Assembly: GCF_011043735.1 (NCBI RefSeq)
Contig: NZ_JAAKGV010000023.1
Span: 1-64,000, forward strand
Direction: 5' to 3'
Source of the DNA: Methylobacterium sp. DB0501
Lineage (GTDB): Bacteria > Pseudomonadota > Alphaproteobacteria > Rhizobiales > Beijerinckiaceae
DNA length: 64,000 bases
Within the stretch, counting starts at the first letter, position 1. Every line of letters begins with the position of its first letter. A program made the translations under genes and the position numbers. Positions 12,053-23,538 of this stretch are shown here, piece by piece. The notes beneath the pieces are model-generated. The model had not been told where the DNA came from. It saw only the letters and a program-made list of their open reading frames with translations, and did not search any database.

Positions 12053-12793
12053 CTACAGCTCTTCCCTCGTATGCTCGCCGTCCACGTCCCGGAAGAACGG
12101 CACCGGCAGCATCGGGCTGAACCCGGCCGCGAGCCGGGCCTCCAGCTCGTCGAGCACGATGGCGGTGATGCGCGGCAGCTCCAGCTTGCGGGCCTCCGCG
12201 AGGTTGACCCAGGCGAGCTCGGTCAGCTCCGAATCGGGGCCGACGATGCCGGGCGTCTCGGCCACCACCGCCTCGCGGTCGACGGCGAAGAAGCGGGTAT
12301 CGAAGCGCTTCGGACGCGAGGGCGGGGTGATCGCCCGGGCGACGAATTCCAGGAGTTCGAGGTCCGGCATCACCCCGGCCTCGCGAAAGGCCGACCAGGC
12401 GCCGGGCGGCGCCGTCTCGGGCGGGCCGTAATCGGTCGTACCGATCATCAGCCCGGTCTCCTCGTAGGTCTCGCGGATCGCCGCGAGGGCCAGCACCCGG
12501 CCGAGATGGAACAGCGGCGGGTGGACCCGCTCGGCCAGAGCCGCTTCCGCCCGGTCGTTGAGGGTGCCGGCCACGGGCATCGAGCGGTCGCCCAGCTCGA
12601 TCCGGCCGCCGGGGAAGACGAACAAGCCCGGCATGAACTTGTGGCCGGCGTGGCGCCGGCCCATCAGCACCTTCGGCGCGTCGCCGGTGCGGTCGAGGAT
12701 GATCAGCGTCGCGGCGTTGCGGATCCGCAGCGGCCTCGCCTTCCGTTCAGGGGCGGCCGGAGCCGTCGTTCCGTCCGTCGGTCCTGCCGCCAT
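12053..12793 (-). CDS. NUDIX hydrolase
   Basis: The 246-residue protein contains a NUDIX fold with FVFPGGRIE and the catalytic helix AIRETYEETGL (RE-x2-EE-x-G core) that binds Mg2+. There is an insertion between the two halves of the box, as in the long NUDT-type and CoA-pyrophosphatase-like members. The substrate (a nucleoside diphosphate linked to another moiety) is not predictable. The ATG at 12793 has GGAG 7 nt upstream and lies inside the end of the DUF983 gene (47-bp overlap), indicating translational coupling. Confidence 0.9.
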   Translation of the reverse strand: MAAGPTDGTTAPAAPERKARPLRIRNAATLIILDRTGDAPKVLMGRRHAGHKFMPGLFVFPGGRIELGDRSMPVAGTLNDRAEAALAERVHPPLFHLGRVLALAAIRETYEETGLMIGTTDYGPPETAPPGAWSAFREAGVMPDLELLEFVARAITPPSRPKRFDTRFFAVDREAVVAETPGIVGPDSELTELAWVNLAEARKLELPRITAIVLDELEARLAAGFSPMLPVPFFRDVDGEHTREEL

Positions 12794-13285
12794 CCCGCAT
12801 CTCCGTCTCGTGCAGGCCCACGCCGTTCGCGGCCCGGGCCCCGGCGCGGCGTATCGCGGAAAAGCCATGCATGCCAAGCGCGTATTGCAGGCCGACCACC
12901 GCCCCCTTGGTCGGCTGGAGCAGGAGCAGCGAGGCGACGAGGGCGAGCGCCGGCCAGAACGTCATCTGGAACCAGAACGGCACGTCGAGGCGCATCTCGG
13001 TCTCGAGGACGCCCAGGCCCACGAGATGGCCGACGACGAAGATCACCAGATAGGGCGGCAGGTCGTCGGCGCGGTGGTGGTGCAGCTCCAGCCCGCAGGC
13101 CTCACAGGACGCCCGCACCTTGAGGAACCGGCCGAACACCCGGCCTTCGCCGCAATGCGGGCAGCGGTTGCGGAAGCCGCGCGCCATCGCCAGCATCCAG
13201 TGCGGATCGGTACCCGCCCGCATGACGGGTGGTTCGGGCGGCCTCTTGTCGGGCAGCGTCTCGGCCGGTCCGGCGTGAATCTCGA

Positions 13286-13289
<4 letters not shown>
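12747..13289 (-). CDS. DUF983 family membrane protein
   Basis: The 180-residue protein has an N-terminal zinc-ribbon-like part with two CxxC pairs (RCPHCGEG and SCEACG), then two transmembrane helices (LVIFVVGHLVGLGVL; LALVASLLLLQPTKGAVVGL) and a hydrophilic tail. This is the DUF983 arrangement; its function is unknown. Its ATG overlaps the rnr stop codon (ATGA), so it is translationally coupled to RNase R. Confidence 0.92.
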
Positions 13290-15613
<2,324 letters not shown>

Positions 15614-16120
15614 CAGGTCGATCCAGGCGGCGGGACGCGACGGCTCCCCGGCGGGCAGGCCGCGGCCGCAAGCCCGAAATATGGGATGAGTGCGGCCGCA
15701 GGGCAACGTTGCGGTGGGAGGAGGGCGGGCTCCCCGGCCGCCACGAGGTCCGGTCGTACAGCCCGGGCAAACCGCAGACCATCCAGGCCGGACGACGCCC
15801 GTCTCGCAGCTTCCGGACGTCGTCCCGGGATCGACCGCCGGCAGGAGATTGAAATTCAGCCCCGGATCCGGAAGCGCAATCGGCCAGAACCGAGGCGCAG
15901 CGGTATCGGAATGTACCGAGACGGCGCCGTTTTCAGGCTTCCTGCGTCCCCTCCGAGGGGCGAACCGGAATGCCGAATCGTCAGAGGACGCGATCTCACG
16001 ACCGGATCGGTGTCAACCCCAAATTCCTGGAACAGATTTTCCATCAACGTGCCGTTGACGTAGCAGGAGTGACGCAGACTGATTGGTTCGCGCCGAATCG
16101 GCCCGGACGATGCACACATC
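15614..16120. other. Intergenic region between divergent rnr and flavin oxidase genes
   Basis: About 500 bases without a convincing gene. It contains the promoters of both divergent genes, but I could not single out a confident -35/-10 pair. The part nearest the oxidase gene is less GC-rich than its surroundings. No repeat or RNA gene was recognised. Confidence 0.4.
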
Positions 16121-17686
16121 ATGACCGAATTTTCGACGATCAAGACTTCTAGGAAACAAATCTCTACCGCCGTCAGCCGGCGCCGGCTGTTCCAGTCGGG
16201 CGCCGTGATCGCGGGGGCCGCCCTCGGAAGCCGGATCCCCGGCGCGGCGGCCCTGGACGGACCACCGATGCCGGGACCGCAGCTGCGGGGGCTCGAAGCC
16301 CTCGCACGCGACCTGCGCGCCCTGGGCAGCCGGCTGATTCTCCCGGGCAACTACGATTTCCTGGTCGCCGCTTGGCCGAATAACGGCCGCTGGGCCGACG
16401 TGCTGCCGCTGGCGGTCGCGATGTGCGCCAGCGACGAGGCGGTACGCCTCTGCATCAACTGGGCGCGCCAGGAGCGACAGGCCTTCGCGGTGCGCTGCGG
16501 CGGGCACAACTATGCCGGCTTCTCGACCACGCGCGGCCTGCTGATCGACGTGAAGCCGATGGCCGACATCATGGTCGACCCGAAGACCGGCCTCGTGACG
16601 ATCGGGGCGGGCGCCAGCAACCAGGACATGGCCGACGCCTTCCGGGCGACCGGCCTCGCGGTCCCGTCCGGACGCTGCCCGACGGTCGGCATCAGCGGGC
16701 TGACGCTCGGCGGCGGCTGGGGCTTCTCGGCGACGCGCAACGGCCTGACCTGCGACGCCCTGCGGGCCACCGATGCCGTGACGGCGGATGGCAGGCTCCA
16801 CCGCGGCATTGCGGCGACCGGCGACGACGAGGCGCTGTTCTGGGCCGCCCGCGGCGGCGGCGGCGGCAATTTCGCGGTGCACACCTCGTTCACCTTCGAG
16901 GCGCACCCGGTCTACGACGTGACGGTCTTCAACATCGTCTGGCCGGCCCGGCACCAGATCGAGCTGATGCTGGACCTCCAGGACATCCAGCTCCGGAATC
17001 CGCACCTGATCTCGACCCGCAGCAAGCTCGCGCCGAAAACCGCCCGCTCGACCCAGCGCGACCAGTTGCAGGTGCAGACCCTCGGCCAGTTCTTCGGCCC
17101 CCCCGACCAGCTTCGGGCGCTCCTCGACCGGCCCCTGTCGCGCTCGAAGCCGATCGTCGCCGAGATCAACGGCATGAACTACTGGAGCGCCCGCGATTAC
17201 CTCGTCACCGACGATCCGGCCGGCCCCTACGACATCCGCTCGAGCTACGTCGCCGGCGCACTCGGCGGCGACGCGATCGAGACGATGATCAGGCACATGG
17301 CGAAGTGGCCCGGCGGCTCGCTGCGGCAGGACAACATGGGCATCCTGTTCGCGGCCGGCGGCAAGGTGAAGGACGTACGCGCCGACGCGACGGCCTACGT
17401 CCACCGCGACTGCGACTTCATCGTGGAGATGGAAGCGTCGTGGAGCCCACTCGACACGCCCGAGACGGTCACCCGGCAGCAGGCCTGGCTCACCGAGTAC
17501 TTCGCGGCGATGCAGAAATTCGTGAAGCCGCAATCCTACGTCAACTTCCCGAGCCGCGACCTGCCGAACTGGCTCAAGGCCTATTACGGCAGCAATGTCG
17601 ACCGGCTCTGTGCCGTCAAGCGCCAGTACGACCCGGACAACGTGTTCAACTTCCTGCAGAGTATTCCCCTCAAGGCGCCGGCGTGA
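16121..17686 (+). CDS. Tat-exported FAD-linked oxidase, berberine-bridge/VAO type with bicovalent FAD signature
   Basis: The 521-residue protein starts with a twin-arginine leader (SRRRLFQSGAVIAGAALG). It continues with a PCMH FAD-binding domain (FAVRCGGHNYAGFS, VTIGAGASNQDM, GISGLTLGGGWG) and ends with the short BBE C-terminal motif (YDPDNVFNFLQSIP). His129 in GGHN and Cys186 in GRCPTVG match the residues that tether FAD twice in berberine-bridge and oligosaccharide oxidases. The substrate is unknown; alcohols or sugars oxidised with O2 are typical. The predicted location is the periplasm. It is a monocistronic gene convergent with glnA. Confidence 0.9.
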   Translation: MTEFSTIKTSRKQISTAVSRRRLFQSGAVIAGAALGSRIPGAAALDGPPMPGPQLRGLEALARDLRALGSRLILPGNYDFLVAAWPNNGRWADVLPLAVAMCASDEAVRLCINWARQERQAFAVRCGGHNYAGFSTTRGLLIDVKPMADIMVDPKTGLVTIGAGASNQDMADAFRATGLAVPSGRCPTVGISGLTLGGGWGFSATRNGLTCDALRATDAVTADGRLHRGIAATGDDEALFWAARGGGGGNFAVHTSFTFEAHPVYDVTVFNIVWPARHQIELMLDLQDIQLRNPHLISTRSKLAPKTARSTQRDQLQVQTLGQFFGPPDQLRALLDRPLSRSKPIVAEINGMNYWSARDYLVTDDPAGPYDIRSSYVAGALGGDAIETMIRHMAKWPGGSLRQDNMGILFAAGGKVKDVRADATAYVHRDCDFIVEMEASWSPLDTPETVTRQQAWLTEYFAAMQKFVKPQSYVNFPSRDLPNWLKAYYGSNVDRLCAVKRQYDPDNVFNFLQSIPLKAPA

Positions 17687-17743
17687 GCGGCGGCCTCTCG
17701 GCACGGCGCGTCGCACGCCGACGCTGATACCCCTCAGAATCAT

Positions 17744-17774
17744 CCCGGGGCTCGCCGCAGGCGGGAACCCGGGA
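17744..17774. repeat. Intergenic palindrome (REP-like, type 1)
   Basis: A GC-rich imperfect palindrome, CCCGGGGCTCGCCG...CGGGAACCCGGGA, in the convergent spacer between the oxidase and glnA. It is of the kind scattered through Methylobacterium genomes. A second, related palindrome follows 70 bp later. Confidence 0.5.
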
Positions 17775-17843
17775 CGATCCCGGCGGTGGAGGGACCAGGC
17801 GGCGGGCGTTCCGCGTCTTCTCGCGGCGTCGGCGGTTCCGGAT

Positions 17844-17870
17844 CCCGGGCTCCGCCGCGCGGCCCCGGGA
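17844..17870 (+). repeat. Intergenic palindrome (REP-like, type 2, copy 1)
   Basis: The sequence CCCGGGCTCCGC-CG-CGCGGCCCCGGGA recurs with few changes at 21584-21613 (inverted) and 38027-38055. All three copies sit between converging genes. Confidence 0.6.
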
Positions 17871-17928
17871 CGGCCCTGCGGCTTTCGGAACGGCCGGAGC
17901 CCGCCGCGCGCCCAGCGCCAAAAGAGAA

Positions 17929-17950
17929 GGGGCCGGATCGCTCCGGCCCC
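17929..17950 (-). terminator. glnA terminator
   Basis: A 9-bp perfect stem (GGGGCCGGA / TCCGGCCCC) with a 4-nt loop starts 29 nt past the glnA stop. On the minus strand it is followed by TTCTCTTTTGG. Confidence 0.8.
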
Positions 17951-17979
17951 ACCCCCGTCCTGACTGAACCGATGCCGGA

Positions 17980-19392
17980 TCAGAGCGAGTAGTAGTTTAC
18001 GAACTCGATCGGGTGCGGGGTCATCTCGTACCGCATCACCTCGGTCATCTTCAGCTCGATGAACGAGTCGATGAAGTCGTCGTTGAACACGCCGCCGGCC
18101 TTGAGGAACTCGCGGTCGGCGTCGAGGCTGTTGAGCGCCTCACGGAGCGAGCCGCACACGGTCGGGATCTCCTTGAGCTCCGCCGGAGGCAGGTCGTAGA
18201 GGTCCTTGTCCATGGCCGGACCGGGATCGATCTTGTTCACGATGCCGTCGAGGCCGGCCATCAGCAGGGCCGCGAAGGCGAGGTAGGGGTTCGCCATCGG
18301 GTCGGGGAAGCGGACCTCGACGCGCTTGGCCTTCGGCGAGGTCGTCCACGGAATCCGGCACGAGGCCGAGCGGTTGCGGGCCGAGTAGGCCAGCAGCACC
18401 GGCGCCTCGTAGCCCGGGACCAGGCGCTTGTAGGAGTTGGTCGATGGGTTGGTGAAGGCGTTGAGCGCCTTGGCGTGCTTGATGACGCCGCCGATGTACC
18501 ACAGGCATTCCTGGGACAGGTCGGCGTACTTGTTGCCGGCGAAGACCGGCTTGCCGTCCTTCCAGATCGACTGGTGGACGTGCATGCCCGACCCGTTGTC
18601 GCCGTAGACCGGCTTCGGCATGAAGGTCGCGGTCTTGCCGTAGCTCTGGGCGACGTTGTGGATGCAGTACTTGTAGATCTGCATCTGGTCGGCCATCAGG
18701 GTCAGCGTGTCGAACTTCATGCCCAGCTCGTGCTGGGCCGAGGCGACCTCGTGATGGTGCTTCTCGACCTTGACGCCCATCGACTGCATGGCGGCCAGCA
18801 TCTCGCCGCGCATGTCCTGGGCCGAATCCTGCGGCGGAACCGGGAAGTAGCCACCCTTGATCTGGACGCGGTGGCCGAGGTTGCCGCCCTCGTACTCGGT
18901 CTGGCCGTTGATCGGCAGCTCGACGGAGTCCAGCTTGAAGCCGGTGTGGTACGGGTCGGCGGAGAAGCGGACGTCGTCGAAGACGAAGAACTCGGCCTCG
19001 GGGCCGACGAAGATGGTGTCGCCGATGCCGCTGGCCTTCACGAAGGCCTCGGCCTTCTTGGCGATGCCGCGCGGGTCGCGGCTGTAGGGCTCGCCGGTCG
19101 AGGGCTCGAGCACGTCGCAGACGATCGACATCGTCGAGGCCGAGAAGAACGGATCCATGCACGCGGTCGCCGGGTCCGGCATCAGCAGCATGTCGGATTC
19201 GTTGATCGCCTTCCAGCCGGCAATCGACGAGCCGTCGAACATCGTGCCCTCGGCGAAGATGTCCTCGTCGACCAGGGACACGTCGAACGTGACGTGCTGC
19301 CACTTGCCCCGCGGATCGGTGAAGCGGAAATCGACGTACTTGACGTCGTTTTCCTTGATTTCCTTGAGGACGTCCGTCGCGGTCTTAGACAT
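17980..19392 (-). CDS. glnA: Glutamine synthetase, type I (EC 6.3.1.2)
   Basis: The enzyme converts glutamate, ammonia and ATP to glutamine as a cytosolic dodecamer. The 470-residue protein has the standard GSI features: an N-terminal beta-grasp part (YVDFRFTDPRGKWQHVTF), the metal and ATP-binding catalytic core (EAEFFVFDD, NGSGMHVHQS) and the adenylylation loop with its Tyr in KDLYDLPPAE, so it should be regulated by GlnE. It lies 115 bp downstream of glnB on the same strand, the usual alphaproteobacterial glnBA operon, and ends at a hairpin terminator. Confidence 0.98.
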   Translation of the reverse strand: MSKTATDVLKEIKENDVKYVDFRFTDPRGKWQHVTFDVSLVDEDIFAEGTMFDGSSIAGWKAINESDMLLMPDPATACMDPFFSASTMSIVCDVLEPSTGEPYSRDPRGIAKKAEAFVKASGIGDTIFVGPEAEFFVFDDVRFSADPYHTGFKLDSVELPINGQTEYEGGNLGHRVQIKGGYFPVPPQDSAQDMRGEMLAAMQSMGVKVEKHHHEVASAQHELGMKFDTLTLMADQMQIYKYCIHNVAQSYGKTATFMPKPVYGDNGSGMHVHQSIWKDGKPVFAGNKYADLSQECLWYIGGVIKHAKALNAFTNPSTNSYKRLVPGYEAPVLLAYSARNRSASCRIPWTTSPKAKRVEVRFPDPMANPYLAFAALLMAGLDGIVNKIDPGPAMDKDLYDLPPAELKEIPTVCGSLREALNSLDADREFLKAGGVFNDDFIDSFIELKMTEVMRYEMTPHPIEFVNYYSL

Positions 19393-19507
19393 TCTCGTTT
19401 GATCCCTTCCTAGAACGGCGTCCTAGCCGCCATGAAGCCGCGGTCCTGGGGGTCAGGCCGCGGTTTTCGTCGCTGCAGAGAAGGCGGAGCGTCGGATCGC
19501 GCCTCGG

Positions 19508-19846
19508 TCAGATCGCGTCCTGGCCGGTCTCGCCGGTACGGATGCGGATCGCTTCCTCGATCGAGGAGACGAAGATCTTGCCGTCGCCGATGCGGCCGGT
19601 CTGGGCCGACTTGCGGATCGCCTCGACGGCGCCGTCCACCAGCGTGTCGGGCAGCACGATCTCGAGCTTCACCTTGGGCAGGAAGTCGACCACGTACTCG
19701 GCGCCCCGATAGAGCTCCGTGTGGCCCTTCTGGCGGCCGAAGCCCTTGGCCTCGATCACCGTGATGCCCTGGAGGCCGACCTCCTGCAGGGCCTCCTTCA
19801 CCTCGTCGAGCTTGAAGGGCTTGATGATCGCTTCGATCTTCTTCAT
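19508..19846 (-). CDS. glnB: Nitrogen regulatory protein PII
   Basis: PII is a trimeric sensor of 2-oxoglutarate and ATP/ADP that controls glutamine synthetase adenylylation and NtrB. The 112-residue protein is full length, with the T-loop GHTELYRGAEY carrying the uridylylated Tyr51 and the B-loop region TGRIGDGKIFV. It is the first gene of glnB-glnA. The ATG at 19846 is the only plausible start. Confidence 0.98.
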   Translation of the reverse strand: MKKIEAIIKPFKLDEVKEALQEVGLQGITVIEAKGFGRQKGHTELYRGAEYVVDFLPKVKLEIVLPDTLVDGAVEAIRKSAQTGRIGDGKIFVSSIEEAIRIRTGETGQDAI

Positions 19847-19962
19847 GCCGGGCGGGCCTGGTCTGCAACGGTTCCGGCGGCATTCCTAGCATCGCGCCGC
19901 GCCGACCGCCACGGGGGATTTCCCGCGAGCGGACCGGGAATGCCTAATCGATAAGCAATTGC

Positions 19963-19979
19963 TGCGCGTTTGTTGCGCA
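19963..19979. promoter_or_regulatory. Candidate NtrC-type palindrome upstream of glnB
   Basis: TGCGCGTTTGTTGCGCA is a 17-bp dyad with arms TGCGC/GCGCA. It has the size and TGC...GCA ends of NtrC sites and lies about 120 bp upstream of the glnB ATG. I looked for a -24/-12 sigma-54 promoter between it and glnB and did not find a convincing one, so this remains tentative. It could equally serve nnr on the other strand. Confidence 0.35.
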
Positions 19980-20049
19980 ACTCGCCGTTCTCAAGCCCGG
20001 TGCCGCGGCGAAGCCGCCGGCCCCCGGGCGCTTCTCGGAGTATGACGCG

Positions 20050-21552
20050 ATGGCCGGGACCGAGCTTCTCACCACCGACGAGATGCGGCGGGCCGATGCC
20101 GCAGCGATCCGCGCCGGCACGCCCGGCCTGACGCTGATGCACCGCGCCGGCGCCGCGGTGGCGGAGCGCGCCCGGGCGCTCGCCGGCGACGGGCCGGTCC
20201 TGGTCCTGTGCGGGCCGGGCAACAACGGCGGCGACGGCTTCGTCGCCGCGCGGCTGCTGGCCGGAGCGGGCCTCACCGTCGAGGTGGCCTTGCTCGGCGC
20301 ACGCGACGCGCTCAAGGGCGACGCCGCCGCGGCCGCGGAGGAATGGACCGGCCCGGTGACGGAGGCGGCCGGCGCCGATCCGGCGGGCGTCACCCTGGTG
20401 ATCGATGCCCTGTTCGGGGCCGGCCTCGCCCGCCCGATCGAGGGCGCGGCGGCCGACCTCGTCGCGCGGGTCAACGGGGCCGGGGTGCCGGTGCTCGCGG
20501 TCGACGTGCCGTCGGGCCTCGACGGCGATACCGGGGCGCCGCGCGGCGCCGTCGTCACCGCGACCGAGACCGTGACCTTCGTGCGGCGCAAGCCCGGCCA
20601 TCTGCTGCTGCCCGGCCGGCGCCTGTGCGGGCCGGTCACGCTGGCGGATATCGGCATCCCGGATGCGGAGGTGGCGGGCATCGGCGCGCAGGCCCACGTC
20701 AACGGGCCGGACCTGTGGGGCGCCGCCTTCCCGCAGCTCGCGCCGGACAGCCACAAATACACGCGCGGCCACGCGGTCGTGCTGTCGGGACCGGCCCACC
20801 GCACCGGCGCGGCGCGCCTCGCCGCCCGCGGGGCGCTTCGCATCGGCGCCGGCCTCGTCACGGTCCTGTCGCCGACCTCGGCGCTGCCGGAGAACGCCGC
20901 CCACCTCACGGCGATCATGCTGCACCCTTGCGACGGCGCCGACGACCTCGACGACACGCTCACCGACGAGCGCCTGAACGCGATCGTCGCCGGTCCCGGC
21001 CTCGGCACCGGCGGCCCGACCCGCGACCTGGTGCGGGTCGCCACGGAGGCCGGCCGCGCCCTCGTCCTCGACGCCGACGCGCTGACGAGTTTTTCGGGGA
21101 AGGCCGACGAGCTCGCCGAGATGATCGCGGGCGGCGGGGCGCGGGCCGTCGCGACCCCGCACGAGGGCGAGTTCGCCCGCCTGTTCCGGGGCGTGGCGGC
21201 GGTGCCGGCGGAGGGCTCGAAGCTGGCGCGGGCCCGGGCCGCCGCCGCCTTCCTGGACGCGGTCGTGGTGCTGAAGGGCGCCGACACGGTGATCGCCGCC
21301 CCCGACGGCCGCGCCGCCATCAATCCCAACGGCACGCCCTGGCTCGGCACCGCCGGCAGCGGCGACGTGCTGTGCGGCTTCGCCGGCGGGCTGCTCGCGC
21401 AGGGGATGGAGCCGTTCGAGGCCGCGGCCGCCGCGGTCTGGCTCCACGCCGCGGCCGGGGGCCGGCACGGGCCGGGGCTGATCTCGGAGGATCTGCCGGA
21501 GCTGATGCCGGCGGTGCTGCGGGAGGTGCTGGAGGGTCCGGGACGGCGATAG
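20050..21552 (+). CDS. nnr: Bifunctional NAD(P)HX epimerase / ADP-dependent NAD(P)HX dehydratase
   Basis: The enzyme repairs hydrated NAD(P)H. The 500-residue protein has an N-terminal YjeF_N epimerase domain (VLCGPGNNGGDGFVAAR, VDVPSGLDGDTG) and a C-terminal carbohydrate-kinase-fold dehydratase domain with TPHEGEFARLF and the catalytic NGTPWLGTAGSGDVLCG. Both halves look intact. In many alphaproteobacteria this gene follows glnB; here it is divergent from it. GGAG lies 9 nt upstream of the ATG. It converges on pleD. Confidence 0.96.
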   Translation: MAGTELLTTDEMRRADAAAIRAGTPGLTLMHRAGAAVAERARALAGDGPVLVLCGPGNNGGDGFVAARLLAGAGLTVEVALLGARDALKGDAAAAAEEWTGPVTEAAGADPAGVTLVIDALFGAGLARPIEGAAADLVARVNGAGVPVLAVDVPSGLDGDTGAPRGAVVTATETVTFVRRKPGHLLLPGRRLCGPVTLADIGIPDAEVAGIGAQAHVNGPDLWGAAFPQLAPDSHKYTRGHAVVLSGPAHRTGAARLAARGALRIGAGLVTVLSPTSALPENAAHLTAIMLHPCDGADDLDDTLTDERLNAIVAGPGLGTGGPTRDLVRVATEAGRALVLDADALTSFSGKADELAEMIAGGGARAVATPHEGEFARLFRGVAAVPAEGSKLARARAAAAFLDAVVVLKGADTVIAAPDGRAAINPNGTPWLGTAGSGDVLCGFAGGLLAQGMEPFEAAAAAVWLHAAAGGRHGPGLISEDLPELMPAVLREVLEGPGRR

Positions 21553-21583
21553 CAGGCGGCGGCGGGCGCCGGCTCTGCGCGCC

Positions 21584-21613
21584 GATCCCGGAGCCGCGAA
21601 AGCGGAGCCCGGG
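21584..21613 (-). repeat. Intergenic palindrome (REP-like, type 2, copy 2)
   Basis: On the minus strand this reads CCCGGGCTCCGC-TTTC-GCGGCTCCGGGA, matching the palindromes at 17844 and 38027. It sits in the convergent spacer between nnr and pleD and could act as a bidirectional terminator. Confidence 0.55.
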
Positions 21614-21663
21614 AGGACCGGGAGGGGATCGGAGGGGCGAGCGATCGGGACGGGGTCGCCCCC

Positions 21664-23025
21664 TCACGCCGCCGCGGCGACCACCCGGTTCCGGCCGTCC
21701 TGCTTGGCCCGGTAGAGCGCGAGGTCGGCGCGCTTGAGGATCAGGGCGGCCTCGTCGCCGGGCTGGCGGGCGGCGACGCCGATCGAGACCGTCACGTCGA
21801 TGGCGCAGGTCCCGCGCTGGACCTGGAAGCTCGCCGCCTCGATCCGCTCGCGGATGCGCTCGGCGACCTGGCGGGCGGCGTCGAGCCCGGTATCGGGCAC
21901 CACCACGACGATCTCCTCGCCGCCGTAGCGCGCCACCACGTCGATGCCGCGGGTTTGGGCGCGGATGCGGGTGGCGAATTCCTTCAGCACCTCGTCGCCG
22001 GCATCGTGGCCGAAGCGGTCGTTGATCGACTTGAAGCGGTCGATGTCGAGGATCAGCAGCGCGACCGTGCGGTCCCGTAGGGACGGCTCGGAGAAGAGCC
22101 CGGCGAGGTAGCTGTCCAGGTAGCGCCGGTTGTGCAGGCCGGTGAGCCCGTCGGTGACGGCGAGGTCCATCGAGGCCTGGACCGATTCGCGCAACGAATG
22201 CGAGAACCGCTTGCGCTTCACCTGCGTGCGCACCCGCGCGACCAGCTCGTTGCGGTCGATCGGACGGACCAGGTAATCGTGCACGCCGAGATCGAGGCCG
22301 CGCATGATCCGGGTGCGGTCGCCGGCATCGGCCAGCATCACCACCGGCACGGTGCGGGTGCGGTCGAGGGAGCGGAGCTGGCTGCACAGGCGCAGGCCGT
22401 CATGGTCCTGCAGGTCGAGGCTCACCAGAACCACGTCGAAATCGCCGGCCTTGACCCGCTCCAGGGCCTCCTGCGGGGAGGCCACGGTCTCCACGCAGTG
22501 ATACTGTCCGAGCGCCGCGGCCATCCGCTCGGCCGAGGCGCGGCGGTCCTCGACGAGGAGCACGTTGGCATTGTGCCCGGTCTCGGCGGTGGCCGCCGCC
22601 AGGGGATCGCCGACCCGGGACGCCATGGCGCGGCTGCGCAGCTCGTCGGTCACCGCCTTCAGGCGCACCAGGCTGCGCACCCGGGCCATCAGGGCGGTGT
22701 CGTCGATCGGCTTGGTGAGGAAATCGTCGGCGCCCGCATCGAGACCGCGCAGGCGGTCGCCCGGCTGGTCGAGAGCGGTCACCATCACCACCGGCAGGTG
22801 GGCGGTCGTCGGCGTCGACTTGATTCGGCGGCAGACCTCGAATCCGTCCATGCCGGGCATCATCACGTCGAGCAGCACGATGTCGCACAGGCCCTTCTCG
22901 CACACCGCGAGTGCGTCGGGCCCGTTCATCGCCGAGACGACATCGAAATACTCGATGGTCAGCTTCGTCTCGAGCAGCTTGATATTCGGAAACAGGTCGT
23001 CGACGATGAGGACGCGTGCCGACAT
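21664..23025 (-). CDS. pleD: Response regulator/diguanylate cyclase PleD
   Basis: PleD makes c-di-GMP during polar development. The 453-residue protein has a first receiver domain with phospho-acceptor Asp53 (LLDVMMPGMDG), a second receiver whose acceptor position is Ser (VLVSLDLQDHDG), as expected for the dimerisation adaptor, and a GGDEF domain. The catalytic motif is GGEEI, preceded by an RxxD inhibitory site (RGID) at the standard distance, so product inhibition is expected. It is transcribed after divK (53-bp gap), the conserved divK-pleD operon. Confidence 0.97.
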   Translation of the reverse strand: MSARVLIVDDLFPNIKLLETKLTIEYFDVVSAMNGPDALAVCEKGLCDIVLLDVMMPGMDGFEVCRRIKSTPTTAHLPVVMVTALDQPGDRLRGLDAGADDFLTKPIDDTALMARVRSLVRLKAVTDELRSRAMASRVGDPLAAATAETGHNANVLLVEDRRASAERMAAALGQYHCVETVASPQEALERVKAGDFDVVLVSLDLQDHDGLRLCSQLRSLDRTRTVPVVMLADAGDRTRIMRGLDLGVHDYLVRPIDRNELVARVRTQVKRKRFSHSLRESVQASMDLAVTDGLTGLHNRRYLDSYLAGLFSEPSLRDRTVALLILDIDRFKSINDRFGHDAGDEVLKEFATRIRAQTRGIDVVARYGGEEIVVVVPDTGLDAARQVAERIRERIEAASFQVQRGTCAIDVTVSIGVAARQPGDEAALILKRADLALYRAKQDGRNRVVAAAA

Positions 23026-23078
23026 GGGAAAGTCAGGCCTCTCAGCTCTGGATCAGCGCTTTCAGAATCCGCTCTCGA

Positions 23079-23459
23079 TCAACTTTTGCGCTCGTCGCCG
23101 ACATAGGTCCGGACCGTCGCGAGGAACTTCGCGACCGAGATGGGCTTCGACAGGTAGGCCTCGCAGCCTCCCTCGCGGATGCGCTCCTCGTCACCCTTCA
23201 TGGCGAAGGCCGTGATGGCGATCACCGGGATGCTCTTGAGCTCGTCGTCCTCCTTGAGCCATTTAGTGACCTCGAGGCCCGAGACCTCGGGGAGCTGAAT
23301 GTCCATCAGGATCAGGTCCGGCCGATGCCGGCGCGCCAGCTCGATCGCCTCGATCCCGTTGGCCGTCTTGAGGGTCGAGTAGCCATGAGCTTCCAACAGG
23401 TCGTTGAAAAGCTTCATGTTCAGCTCGTTGTCCTCGACGATGAGCACCGTCTTCGTCAT
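23079..23459 (-). CDS. divK: Single-domain response regulator DivK
   Basis: DivK is a stand-alone receiver that, when phosphorylated by DivJ/PleC-type kinases, steers the CckA-CtrA cell-cycle pathway through DivL. The 126-residue protein is one receiver domain: acidic pocket VEDNE, acceptor Asp53 (LILMDIQLPEVSG), Thr in AITAFA and Lys in YLSKPIS. It is first in the divK-pleD operon. Confidence 0.97.
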   Translation of the reverse strand: MTKTVLIVEDNELNMKLFNDLLEAHGYSTLKTANGIEAIELARRHRPDLILMDIQLPEVSGLEVTKWLKEDDELKSIPVIAITAFAMKGDEERIREGGCEAYLSKPISVAKFLATVRTYVGDERKS

Positions 23460-23538
23460 GGCTCACTGTCTCCGGCGCTCCAGCGGCCCGCGTCACACCC
23501 CGGCAGCAAACCGGAACCGCAACACTGTTAAGCGGCAC

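Noticed and set aside
19847..19962. Sigma-54 (-24/-12) promoter for glnB
   Set aside because: No GG-N10-GC with acceptable flanks was found.
19843..21468. Minus-strand open frames opposite nnr
   Set aside because: nnr on the plus strand has both catalytic domains; the antisense frames have no motif.
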